Assembly (NCBI GenBank): GCA_041485285.1 | Contig: JBGPJF010000009.1 | Coordinates: forward strand, 1-64,000 | DNA from: DATEUP01 sp041485285 | Lineage (GTDB): Archaea; Thermoplasmatota; DTKX01; DATEUP01 | DNA: 64,000 nucleotides | Direction of reading: 5' to 3' | Translations under genes and position numbers: made by a program | In this document: one piece after another, positions 25,836-33,632 of the stretch | Numbering within the stretch: position 1 is the stretch's first letter | Layout of the letters: the number at the start of each line of letters is the position of its first letter | Notes under the pieces: model-generated | Told to the model about the DNA's origin: nothing | Databases searched by the model: none | The model's input: the letters and a program-made list of their open reading frames with translations, nothing else

Positions 25836-28412
25836 TCACACGAACCAAAGGACGACCCCCTTCGGCCATGCCTTCGCTTCGTCGTCGGTGATGTCCGCCG
25901 TCGCACCCTTGACCGGGCGCACGGGGAGGTTCATCGGGATTTGCGGTTCGAGGCCTGTGGTTGGGGGGGGATTGGGCGGCACCTGCCAAAGGACCACCAG
26001 CCCCTGGGCATACTGCGCCCTCGGGAAGTGTTGCGCTCCTTGTGCCACCTTGACGACGGGGAGGACCCGCTCGACCTGGTCGGGGAACGGCTTGAAAGGA
26101 ACCGCCTTTGCTTGCGTTCCGGCAAAAACCGGCGCAACATCCACGACGGCGGAGGCCCAGTTTATGGGCCAGAACTCTCGCGGGTCGCGGTTGGAGAGCG
26201 CAGCGCGCTCCTGCAGCTGCAGCTCCGCCTTGATCGCGTCTTCCATGCAGCGCAGCGAAAGCGCCGTGATCGTGAGCGACGAGTTGATCCCAAGCGGCCC
26301 CGGCACGATCGAGCCGTCCATGATCCGGAAGTCGGGGTACACGGCCATGGGGTCGCCCCGCGTTTTTTTGAAGACGCGCCCGTACTTGTCCACGACGCCG
26401 TCGTTGATGTTGACGCCCATGCGGCAGCCTCCGAGCGGGTGGAGGACGTAAAGGCTGCGTTTCTCCGGGTCGTTCTCGTCCCAGGTCGGCGCGCGCACCC
26501 GGGCAGTAGGCTCGACGCGTTTTGCGAGGGCCCTTACGCCGTCGAGGGTCTCTTGGAAGGACTGCTCGTCGGACGCCGGCGTCCAGTCGAGCAGGTCGAG
26601 CTTCTCGGCAGGGGGGGCGTTGATGTTCGCGAGCTCGGCCTGCTCCGCCTGCTGCCACCCGGGACGCAAGTCGAGCCGCCCCGCGGCCGTATCCATCCCC
26701 ATGATAGAGAAGATGAAGAAGCGCTCCAGGCGCTTGGCCGGCGACGCCATCGGGTCATCGCGGTTCGTGAAGAGCGAGTTCAGGAATTTGTGGAGCCTCC
26801 GCTCGAGCCGGCTGTCATCGGGCTCGGGCGCGCGCAGCTCCGCCCCCGTCATCGGTGCTTTCGGGACGACGCGATTGATGATCCCGCGCAGCGCCTTGTC
26901 CTTCAGGAGCTTGGCTGCCAGCCTCTCGAGGCTGTGGAGGTCAAGGCCCCCGAAAAGCATCCCGAACCCCAAGACGGGGTACCGGCGGAGCACCCGGAGC
27001 CTGCGCCGGACGCGCGCCCACCAGCCGCCGCCGCCCGTCCCCGAGGCTTCCTCGTCCACCTCGAGGAACGTGGCGAAGGCCGGGGCCACCATGGGGGGAA
27101 ATGCGGTGTCCTCCACGCTGCAAACATAGCGGTTCTTGGGGTGCGCGGGGTCCCCGGGGTTCTCGTTCTTCCCGATGAGGACGTGCGAGGTGTTGATGGG
27201 GCCGCGCGTGTTGTCGAGGCTCTTCTGGTTCAGCCGCATATACGCGATCAGGTCGCCGTCGTTGGAGAACTTCCCTCCGCGCTGGTCGCTGAGCTCCAAG
27301 CCCGGGGCGCTCTTCAGCAATAGCTCGTTCGTCCCGACGGTCCCGCCCGCGAGGACAAGCCGCTTTGCACGCACGTGTTTCTGCGCGGCTCCTGCGCCTT
27401 CGCTCCTTTGGAGGTACTCGACGGCGTAGGGGTATTCCTGCACGGCGTCGTACGTTACCCGGTACGCTTCGCAAAGGGCCCTCACCTCGAGGGTCTTTTC
27501 GGCAGGGAGGAGCGTGGGCTCCTTTTCGAGCGCCATGAACAGGCGCTTGTTGAGTGTGTGCCGGGCGCCGGGGAGGCAGCCGAGCACGCACCGAGCCTGG
27601 CGCTCGCAGACGTTCTGCTGGATGGGGCTGCGGTATTTTTCGACCTGGTCGCGCGCGGGCCCGGGCGCCGTGAACACTTCGGTTCCGATGTTGGTAATCG
27701 ATAGAGGCAGGTCGGTATTGATCTTGTCTTTGTTGCCCGACACTTTGTGTTCGTTCATCACCACGAGGTCGCCCGTCAGGCCGAGCCCCATTTCGTCGAA
27801 CAGTTTTTGGCCGGCGTTATGGAACATCGCGGAGCGCTGCAACTTCTGGCCCGTCAGGCCCGCGACGGTCGTGATGGGGTTCGTGCCGATCATGCTCTCT
27901 GCGGGCGCGAGGTACTTCCCGAGGTCGCTCCCCGGCCCCTCCGTAGCCCAGTCCTGCCACACCTTGTCGGGCGGGGCGACGGTCACGTTCGAGTAGATGA
28001 GCGACCCCCCGCCGACCCCGCTCGCGCAGAACACGGTGAGCTTCCCGTCGGGGCCGATTGACCGGAAGTCGTAGAGGCCGCGGGGGTTGACTTGGCGCGC
28101 CATCGCCAGCAACGCGGTGAGCCCCTTCACATTGTCGGGGTGCGCCCAATTCCCGAACGGCCGGCCCTCTTCCTGCAGGAACTCACGCATGTTCCGGGCG
28201 GCGCCGGGGTCGCGGTCGGTCTTCGCCGTTGCGGGGATCTCGTGGCTGATCCACCACTGCCCCCGCTCCAGGATGCAAACACGCTCCCACGTGTCGGGCG
28301 TCTTCCCGGCGTTGGCCTCGCGGAACAAATTCCAATACGTGAGGGCGGCAACGCTCCCGCCAAAGCCGGAGCCGACCACGACGGCGGCGAATTTTCCGTC
28401 CTCGACCGACAT
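25836..28412 (-). CDS. GMC-family FAD oxidoreductase (cholesterol-oxidase-like)
   Basis: ATG 28412 is chosen over an upstream frame because GGAGGAAACTCA immediately precedes it. The 858-residue product opens with the dinucleotide-binding motif 'AVVVGSGFGGSVAAL'. It then has 'CASGVGGGSLIYSNVTV' (GMC FAD contact), 'RLVLAGGTVGTNELLLKSAP' and the C-terminal 'LHPLGGCRMG' and 'GSIVPGPLGINSSLTITALS' segments of the GMC catalytic domain. The family oxidises alcohols, including sterols and sugars, with FAD. It is longer than usual GMC enzymes (500-600 residues) and has an inserted region near 455-640. The C-terminal ~110 residues beyond the catalytic domain are unassigned. The acceptor and substrate are unknown. 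It probably forms an operon with the downstream metallophosphoesterase. Confidence 0.85.
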   Translation of the reverse strand: MSVEDGKFAAVVVGSGFGGSVAALTYWNLFREANAGKTPDTWERVCILERGQWWISHEIPATAKTDRDPGAARNMREFLQEEGRPFGNWAHPDNVKGLTALLAMARQVNPRGLYDFRSIGPDGKLTVFCASGVGGGSLIYSNVTVAPPDKVWQDWATEGPGSDLGKYLAPAESMIGTNPITTVAGLTGQKLQRSAMFHNAGQKLFDEMGLGLTGDLVVMNEHKVSGNKDKINTDLPLSITNIGTEVFTAPGPARDQVEKYRSPIQQNVCERQARCVLGCLPGARHTLNKRLFMALEKEPTLLPAEKTLEVRALCEAYRVTYDAVQEYPYAVEYLQRSEGAGAAQKHVRAKRLVLAGGTVGTNELLLKSAPGLELSDQRGGKFSNDGDLIAYMRLNQKSLDNTRGPINTSHVLIGKNENPGDPAHPKNRYVCSVEDTAFPPMVAPAFATFLEVDEEASGTGGGGWWARVRRRLRVLRRYPVLGFGMLFGGLDLHSLERLAAKLLKDKALRGIINRVVPKAPMTGAELRAPEPDDSRLERRLHKFLNSLFTNRDDPMASPAKRLERFFIFSIMGMDTAAGRLDLRPGWQQAEQAELANINAPPAEKLDLLDWTPASDEQSFQETLDGVRALAKRVEPTARVRAPTWDENDPEKRSLYVLHPLGGCRMGVNINDGVVDKYGRVFKKTRGDPMAVYPDFRIMDGSIVPGPLGINSSLTITALSLRCMEDAIKAELQLQERAALSNRDPREFWPINWASAVVDVAPVFAGTQAKAVPFKPFPDQVERVLPVVKVAQGAQHFPRAQYAQGLVVLWQVPPNPPPTTGLEPQIPMNLPVRPVKGATADITDDEAKAWPKGVVLWFV

Positions 28413-28799
28413 TGAGTTTCCTCCTCGTCCGGGGCGTGTGCTACGATCGTTTCCAAGCGTCATCCTTTCGCGATTCTGGAGGTCTCCGCTTAACGTGCGG
28501 ACGCGCTAGAGCAACGGGCTTTGAAGCTCAAAACCGGCCCCGTCTTAGTTTTTGTGCGATCCCTCTGCGCCACGACGTGTAGATTGCAGGATGCGCGTGA
28601 TAAGTATTGGGGCCTCTCGAGCCGAATAACCCCGTGTGTATGGATGGTTCCGAGATTTTCGCCGTCATAGCCAAAATGGCCCCGCTGCGGTCCCGAGGCA
28701 CGCAGAACGCGCGTCGGCCCTTCGCGGAGCCCGCAAGCGAGCGGCGGCACGGGGTCGCGCCGTGCCCACCTTCAAGCCCCGCCGAAATCCCCGCCCCGC
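28413..28799. other. intergenic region
   Basis: About 390 bases separate the GMC gene start from the end of the receiver gene. No convincing reading frame or RNA is seen. The sequence should contain the GMC promoter; a weak CGTTAAGCGG lies near 28485-28495 on the minus strand. Confidence 0.4.
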
Positions 28800-29183
28800 T
28801 CACCGCTCTGGATCCAGTACTTCATGCATCGCCAAGAACAGGTCACCCAAATGGAACGGCTTCGCCAGAAATCTTGCGGTCCCTGCTTTCAGGGCAGCTT
28901 CGCAGATGGCCGTGTCGGCCGAAATCATCATGACCTTCATTTGGGGGAACCGCTCCGCGATCTCCACCATAACATCGAGCCCGCATTTCCCTGGTAGCCG
29001 GTGGTCAAGGATGACGAGGTCGGGTGATTCCGCCATCGCGGAGATTTCCGGCAGGACGTGGTCGCCGTCTGCGACCATCCCTACAATTTGGAACCCCTGG
29101 GGCGGGAGCAGGTCCTTGTACATCTCCTGGAGGAACTCCTCGTCCTCTACGATGAGGATGCGGGGGATACGGCCAGGTGCCAC
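28800..29183 (-). CDS. single-domain response regulator (CheY-like receiver)
   Basis: The 127-residue product starts at GTG 29183 and is a complete receiver domain. It shows 'RILIVEDEEFLQEMYKDLL' (acidic pocket D/E), 'DLVILDHRLPGKCGLDVM' (phospho-acceptor Asp near residue 60), 'KVMMISADT' (conserved Ser/Thr) and 'ARFLAKPFHLGDL' (conserved Lys). No output domain is attached. No histidine kinase gene is in the window, so it would be phosphorylated by an unlinked kinase. It sits 207 bases downstream of the OLD-nuclease gene on the same strand. Whether it belongs to that operon is unclear. Confidence 0.85.
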   Translation of the reverse strand: MAPGRIPRILIVEDEEFLQEMYKDLLPPQGFQIVGMVADGDHVLPEISAMAESPDLVILDHRLPGKCGLDVMVEIAERFPQMKVMMISADTAICEAALKAGTARFLAKPFHLGDLFLAMHEVLDPER

Positions 29184-29389
29184 GTCGCGAGGGCGGGCTA
29201 CGCGAGGGATAATGATTGGCCCGGGAATATTCCTTCTTCATTTCCGAAAACATCGCGCGCCCGCGGGGGTCGGCGACGTGGACGGGGCGCTTTTCCACGC
29301 CTGCGAGTGCGAAAATGCGGGCGCCGAGCGCAACTGCCGCTTCACTGTCCCGCATCGGTTGCGCTGCCGTGCGCGCCTCACCGGGGCTG

Positions 29390-31315
29390 CTAGCCAGTGC
29401 TGCGTGCAAATGCAAGGATCGAGCTGCACAGCCGATCGAGCGACGGCGATTTCGAATTGTCCCCCCAAGCGAGACTCAGAACGAACGCGATGTGGAGCGC
29501 ATTCTTCCCTAGTTCGCCCACGTGCCCATACTCGGCGTCAGCACGGGCAGTGTAGCCCCCCCAAGTTACGCTGTTGTACTCGCTCGGGATCGTTTGCGTG
29601 ATGTCCGTCGGCCACATCACGACCCGATCCCCCCAGAATGTGCCGGGTGGGAAGGCCACCGGGTTCGCCACCCCGCACAGGCGCAGGATGGCCTCGTTGT
29701 CTTTCTGGTGCTTGTTCCGACTTCCTCCCCGATCCGGCTTTTCGCCGTCGGCGTCAATGACCACAAAGAAGGGGATCCCCAGGGTCTTGGCCACGGCCAA
29801 GGGTTCGATGAGCGCGGTCTTTCCGTTGGCGTGCACGATGTGACAACCGAGGCGGCGGAACTCATTCCAAAGTCCGGACAGGTGAAGGTAGGTGGTGATG
29901 TAGGCGACGTCCTCGAGCCCTTCCACGAACACAATTCGAGAGGCGAAAAACATCTCGCTAAGGCCGGGTTGGAGAGCTTGGTGAATCTTTGCCAATTGGC
30001 CCGCTGGTTTCGCAGGTCTTGTCCCCTTCGCGGCGGCGATCGTCGCGGCGACCTCCGGGAGAGTCGCCCTCGAAACAACGGTCGCTCCTTTGGCTTTTCG
30101 GACCACTCTAACGCTTTCAAACGCCTCGCCGGACACGAAGTACGGGCTGTGCGTCGTCGCGATAACCTGTGCGCCCCCCTCGCTGAGCCCCAATAGCACC
30201 GAGTAGAGATGCCGAGACTGCGGAGGGTGCTGGTACAGCTCCGGCTCTTCGCAGCCGAGAATCAAGGTCGGCGCTCCGGTTGTGTTTGTGCCGGAGAGCT
30301 CTTGGAGGAGGGCGAAGAGGAATGACCGCTGGAGGCCGTGCCCGAATTGCGTCAGCCCGCCGTCGAAGCCCTCCTCGCCGAGCGTTGCACGGGCCACCGG
30401 CTCGTCCATTCGCACGGATTGTTCAGGGTCTTGGTGCCATGAAAGCCGCAGCCTGGCGCCGTCGTGCGCCCACTGCACAAACAGCGTGCTTAGCCCGGCC
30501 GAAACCTCGTCGAGGTGGCCTTGACGTTCGGCCAGCAGTTGTCCGTATTTCGCTAGAGCATCCTGGCGAATCGCCTCTAGGGGCGCGTCAAAGTCCACCT
30601 TTGAACGAACTGTTCGTTCAAGCAGCTTGCCGAGGGCGGTGTTCTTTTCCTCGGTCTGCTCCGACGCTGCATCCTTTACCGCGGGCAGGTACACCCACTG
30701 GAGATGCTTCTCTAGGATGTTCGTTCCTCTGGTCACCCCGTAGAATTCATCCCCGCTTGGGAGCGGAACGCATTGCTCGGGATGCCCCTCCTCGTATTGA
30801 TGAAGAGCCCCTCCCATTTGCTCCTTGGTCGTACCCGGCGGGAGATCGGGAAACGCCGTCCTTAGGTTTCCATAGATTTCCTTGAGTCGAACGGCCTTCT
30901 CCCCGTCCTTTTCCGCTGCGAAGAAGGCAGCAAAGTCTGGCATCCCGAGCCGGCTTCCGAACTGGTTTACAGCCGCGCTGCCGGCTGTGGGGTCGAAGAC
31001 CGCTTTTGCGGTAACAATGAGTTTGCCCTGCCGCACGTAGTGCACGAGATCCGATGCCGCCTCCGCCGAAAGCTCACCAAACGTGATGGTTATCTCGACC
31101 GGGTCGTCGGTGTTTTTCCCATGGAAATCCTCCGCGACGAGCGAGCGTGGGTTAAGTCCGGGGACCGCGCCCTCCCCAAAGAAGACGTTGAGCGCGTGAA
31201 GAATTGTTGATTTTCCACCACCGTTGGGTCCGACCAAGGCGGTATAATCGGCCATGTCGATGGTCTGCTCCTTAATGGAACGAAAGTTGCGGATTTGTAC
31301 CGATTCAATCTTCAG
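29390..31315 (-). CDS. OLD-family ATP-dependent nuclease (AAA ATPase + Toprim)
   Basis: The ABC/SMC-type ATPase part has 'TALVGPNGGGKST' (Walker A), 'LILGCEEPELYQHP' (signature/Walker B) and 'IATTHSPYFVS' (H-loop). The C-terminal Toprim domain has 'IVFVEGLEDVAYI' and 'FFVVIDADGEK' (D-x-D), the metal-binding nuclease site of OLD proteins. The first ATG is at 31255, but the conserved N-terminal strand (ESVQIRNFRSIKEQTIDMAD) is encoded upstream of it in the same frame. No ATG, GTG or TTG occurs there before the TGA at about 31415. I place the start at CTG 31315, 20 bases after the KTSC stop, giving 641 residues. OLD proteins act in phage defence, alone or with partners; no GajB-type helicase is adjacent. 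Confidence 0.8.
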   Translation of the reverse strand: MKIESVQIRNFRSIKEQTIDMADYTALVGPNGGGKSTILHALNVFFGEGAVPGLNPRSLVAEDFHGKNTDDPVEITITFGELSAEAASDLVHYVRQGKLIVTAKAVFDPTAGSAAVNQFGSRLGMPDFAAFFAAEKDGEKAVRLKEIYGNLRTAFPDLPPGTTKEQMGGALHQYEEGHPEQCVPLPSGDEFYGVTRGTNILEKHLQWVYLPAVKDAASEQTEEKNTALGKLLERTVRSKVDFDAPLEAIRQDALAKYGQLLAERQGHLDEVSAGLSTLFVQWAHDGARLRLSWHQDPEQSVRMDEPVARATLGEEGFDGGLTQFGHGLQRSFLFALLQELSGTNTTGAPTLILGCEEPELYQHPPQSRHLYSVLLGLSEGGAQVIATTHSPYFVSGEAFESVRVVRKAKGATVVSRATLPEVAATIAAAKGTRPAKPAGQLAKIHQALQPGLSEMFFASRIVFVEGLEDVAYITTYLHLSGLWNEFRRLGCHIVHANGKTALIEPLAVAKTLGIPFFVVIDADGEKPDRGGSRNKHQKDNEAILRLCGVANPVAFPPGTFWGDRVVMWPTDITQTIPSEYNSVTWGGYTARADAEYGHVGELGKNALHIAFVLSLAWGDNSKSPSLDRLCSSILAFARSTG

Positions 31316-31334
31316 GTTGTCGGCCCCCGTTTGC

Positions 31335-31547
31335 TCAGATGATTCTTTCGTCGGGGAACCGCCCCTTGATGTGCTGGTGGAAGAATCCTCCGTGCGACCG
31401 GGCCGTCATCAGGGCAGCATGAATTGTCGCGGGAACTCCTCGGTACTGGTAGACGCCGCCACCGTGGAATTCGATCTCCAATGTCTCCGAGCGGGCGTCA
31501 TACCCGATTGACCGAATGTTGCTCGAGTTCACCGGCTGGCGAATCAT
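31335..31547 (-). CDS. KTSC-domain small protein
   Basis: The 70-residue product starts at ATG 31547, directly preceded by a strong GGAGGAAAGGAG ribosome-binding site; an earlier in-frame start at 31577 lacks one. The sequence 'VNSSNIRSIGYDARSETL', then 'IEFHGGGVYQYRGVP' is the KTSC pattern (Ser-rich turn, 'L-x-I-x-F-x-x-G-x-x-Y-x-Y-x-x-V'). That small beta domain is found alone or fused to nucleic-acid enzymes. The function of KTSC is poorly known; nucleic-acid or protein binding is usually suspected. It is the first gene of a tight unit with the OLD nuclease, which is the main clue to a joint role. Confidence 0.8.
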   Translation of the reverse strand: MIRQPVNSSNIRSIGYDARSETLEIEFHGGGVYQYRGVPATIHAALMTARSHGGFFHQHIKGRFPDERII

Positions 31548-31618
31548 CTCCTTTCCTCCGAGTACTTTCACGATCAAGCCGTTGCAGGTTCGGGCGTTGC
31601 GATACGGGGGGAGAGGCC

Positions 31619-32113
31619 TCAGACCTGCCGCCGCAGCGCCAAAACGATTCCCGCCGCCGCGATTGCAACCACGCCGAGCGCCCCCTCAAACCCCGGCGCC
31701 GGCGCGGCGGTCGCCGTGATCGACGCGGTGCTCGAGCAGTCTGTGACCTCGTGCAGCCAGTCCCCGCTGCTGGTACCGGTGGCCTTGATCTCCACGCTGT
31801 AACTTCCGGCCGAGGGCGGCGTGGCCTGCACAGAGTAGCTCCCCGACTGCCCCGCGAGGACGGTGCCAGCGCCCGCATTTCGCCAGGTGCCCTCCCACGA
31901 GAATTTCATCTCCACTGCGTTGAGCTGGGTGTTGTCGACCCCCGTGTTGTGGATCGTGACCACGAAGGTGATCGCGCGCCCCGCCACGGGAGCGGAGGGG
32001 GTGAAGTCGAAGGTGGTTTGTCCGCACCAGTGGCTTGCCGCCGCGGTGGGGGCGAGCGCGCAGGAGAGCGTGGCGACGAGGAGAGCCGCGAGCGCCAGGT
32101 TGGGGATCCGCAT
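31619..32113 (-). CDS. secreted CARDB-like protein with PGF-CTERM-type tail
   Basis: ATG 32113 starts a signal peptide (IPNLALAALLVATLSCALAP, then TAAA). The 164-residue product has a mature beta-sandwich resembling CARDB/Ig domains ('FDFTPSAPVAGRAITFVVTI', 'HNTGVDNTQLNAVEMKF'). It ends with 'APGFEGALGVVAIAAAGIVL' and ALRRQV. The P-G-F motif, one hydrophobic helix and basic tail form a PGF-CTERM-like sorting signal, processed by an archaeosortase in archaea, which would attach the protein to the surface. The gene lies upstream of the KTSC gene on the same strand, 71 bases away, but its content suggests an independent role. The ligand is unknown. Confidence 0.7.
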   Translation of the reverse strand: MRIPNLALAALLVATLSCALAPTAAASHWCGQTTFDFTPSAPVAGRAITFVVTIHNTGVDNTQLNAVEMKFSWEGTWRNAGAGTVLAGQSGSYSVQATPPSAGSYSVEIKATGTSSGDWLHEVTDCSSTASITATAAPAPGFEGALGVVAIAAAGIVLALRRQV

Positions 32114-32482
32114 GGAGATCGCGCCCAAGTCTGCAGGGGTTCGTATGAACGTTTCCCGGGGCCATTCACGATTCGCATCGGAGATCGGCCTCGGCCCGGG
32201 CCGACCTCCGCCTTCCTGCCGGCATCGTGGCACAGTCGCATAGGCATTGGTGAATCGGTTTTCGGCGGCGGCCCGACCGTGGAAGGGTGGTCCTTTTGCG
32301 CGAACTCGCCCTGACGGTCACATTTTTGCCCTCACGACAAAAATCAGGCGATGACTCCCGGCTTGCGTCGCCCGTGCGGCCCCACCTTCGCGGAGAGCGA
32401 CGCCTTTTGCGTTCATCGATCGCGACGCGCGGGTTGGAAGCGGCCGATGGTTTTTTCCTCCCGCAGAGGCAAGCACGAAGCG

Positions 32483-32650
32483 ATGCCGGAGGAGGACAAG
32501 GTAGCCGGGGCTGTCGTCGGCGCGGTCGCGGGGGTCGCCCTCGGCGCACTCCTCTACAAAGTGTTCGGGCCGAAGTGCCCCAAGTGCAACGCGACGATCT
32601 GGCCCCTTGACAGGCGGTGCCGTAGTTGTGGCCGCCCTGTGGACGAGTGA
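32483..32650 (+). CDS. tiny membrane protein with zinc ribbon (55 aa)
   Basis: ATG 32483 is used; upstream in-frame codons look random, and GGAGGAGGA occurs inside the first codons. The 55-residue product has one glycine-zipper-like helix (VAGAVVGAVAGVALGALLY) followed by a zinc ribbon CPKC...CRSC and ends PVDE. It overlaps nothing. The next gene, for another membrane zinc-ribbon protein, starts five bases after its stop, so the two are surely co-transcribed. Such short proteins are often missed in annotation. Function unknown; the zinc ribbon could bind nucleic acid or a protein partner at the membrane. Confidence 0.65.
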   Translation: MPEEDKVAGAVVGAVAGVALGALLYKVFGPKCPKCNATIWPLDRRCRSCGRPVDE

Positions 32651-32654
32651 ACCT

Positions 32655-32984
32655 ATGGCAAAGAGCAAGGTGTTCTGGCGGTATTCGCTGGCAGCGGGCG
32701 AGTACGCCGTTCCGTTCCTGGCGGTCGTGCTGAGCCTCGATTACTACGGGCTCGTGAATTTGGCAGCGGTTCCGTTCATGAAGATGTTCGCCTTCTCGTA
32801 CCTGTTCATCAACGGAGCGTCCATTGCCCCCGTGGTTTTCGTTACCAAGATCCACGCGATTCAGGGAGTCCCGGGTTGCCCGAACTGTCACCGCCAATTG
32901 AAACGGGTCGACAAGTTCCGCTGCGAAAATTGCGGTGATGTGTCGTTCTCAAAAATTGACGGCCCCCTAGCGGGGAAGTCTTGA
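32655..32984 (+). CDS. membrane protein with C-terminal zinc ribbon (109 aa)
   Basis: ATG 32655 follows the stop of the 55-residue zinc-ribbon gene by four bases. The 109-residue product has two to three membrane segments (YAVPFLAVVLSLDYYGL; MKMFAFSYLFING; IAPVVFVTKIHAI) and then a zinc ribbon CPNC...CENCG. The shared architecture with its neighbour (membrane part, then a C-terminal four-Cys ribbon) suggests a two-component membrane assembly. No family is recognised. The pair sits between the OLD/KTSC unit and the kinase-HD gene inside the putative island. Confidence 0.65.
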   Translation: MAKSKVFWRYSLAAGEYAVPFLAVVLSLDYYGLVNLAAVPFMKMFAFSYLFINGASIAPVVFVTKIHAIQGVPGCPNCHRQLKRVDKFRCENCGDVSFSKIDGPLAGKS

Positions 32985-33598
32985 AGCACCGCTCGCCGAG
33001 ACCGTCCGCGCATGCGTGGACGCGCACTCGCGAATGGGCCGGCGAGCTTGCCATATGAGCCCTACGGGAGAAGCCCGAGGATTCGGTGACCACACGGGCA
33101 ATCGCCCATGAGGCGAAACCGCTTCGAAAGCTTTAATCACCCTATGAAGGACGAAGGGTTCAGTTTCCCAAAAACTCTTCGCCTGGACTGCCGATCCGAG
33201 GGACAACCGTCACGCGAAAGCCAACGAGGGCCGTCCATGGAGACGGGATCTTGGCCGCCCCAGCCAGGAAGTGCCGGCGGGGGTTCAATTCCTTTTGGGA
33301 GCGAACCGCACCGCCCATTGACGCTGATGGGCCCGAACCGCCTGGAGGCATCCGGTAAACTCCACATCTGAAGGGCATGAACAAGCGAACTGGTTCGGCC
33401 CTGCGCGTCAAAGCGACCAACGAAGTGGAGCCCCAACGATCTCAAACGCTACCCGAAAACCGGTTTCGGGCGGCCCTCTCGGGATCGGGAATTCCCTCGG
33501 GTTCGGTTGCCCGCCCGGCGCCGCCTGTTCTGGCTGGCGGATTGCAACGCGTTTGGTTGGAGGACATTTGCGGCCATTTGCCCCCTGCCGGCGATCGA
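32985..33598. other. long intergenic region before the kinase-HD gene
   Basis: About 610 bases have no convincing gene. A frame open from 33507 joins the kinase-HD frame, but its translation upstream of 33633 is not protein-like. The region probably holds the promoter of the kinase-HD gene; I see no repeat or RNA structure. Confidence 0.45.
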
Positions 33599-33606
33599 CT
33601 TATTAC
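33599..33606 (+). promoter_or_regulatory. TATA-like box for the kinase-HD gene
   Basis: CTTATTAC is centred 30 bases before ATG 33633 with no Shine-Dalgarno sequence between them. This predicts a leaderless mRNA and fixes the start. Confidence 0.5.
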
Positions 33607-33632
33607 CAGTGAATTGTAATTCGTCGTGCATT

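Noticed and set aside
25710..27323. 537-codon plus-strand frame
   Set aside because: Antisense to the GMC oxidoreductase, Arg/Val-rich, with no domain motif.
28800..29183. complete two-component system
   Set aside because: Only a receiver is present; no histidine kinase gene is encoded in the window, and the kinase-HD protein is of the Ser/Thr type.
29390..31547. Gabija system
   Set aside because: The OLD nuclease resembles GajA in plan, but no UvrD-like GajB helicase is encoded next to it; the partner is a KTSC protein.
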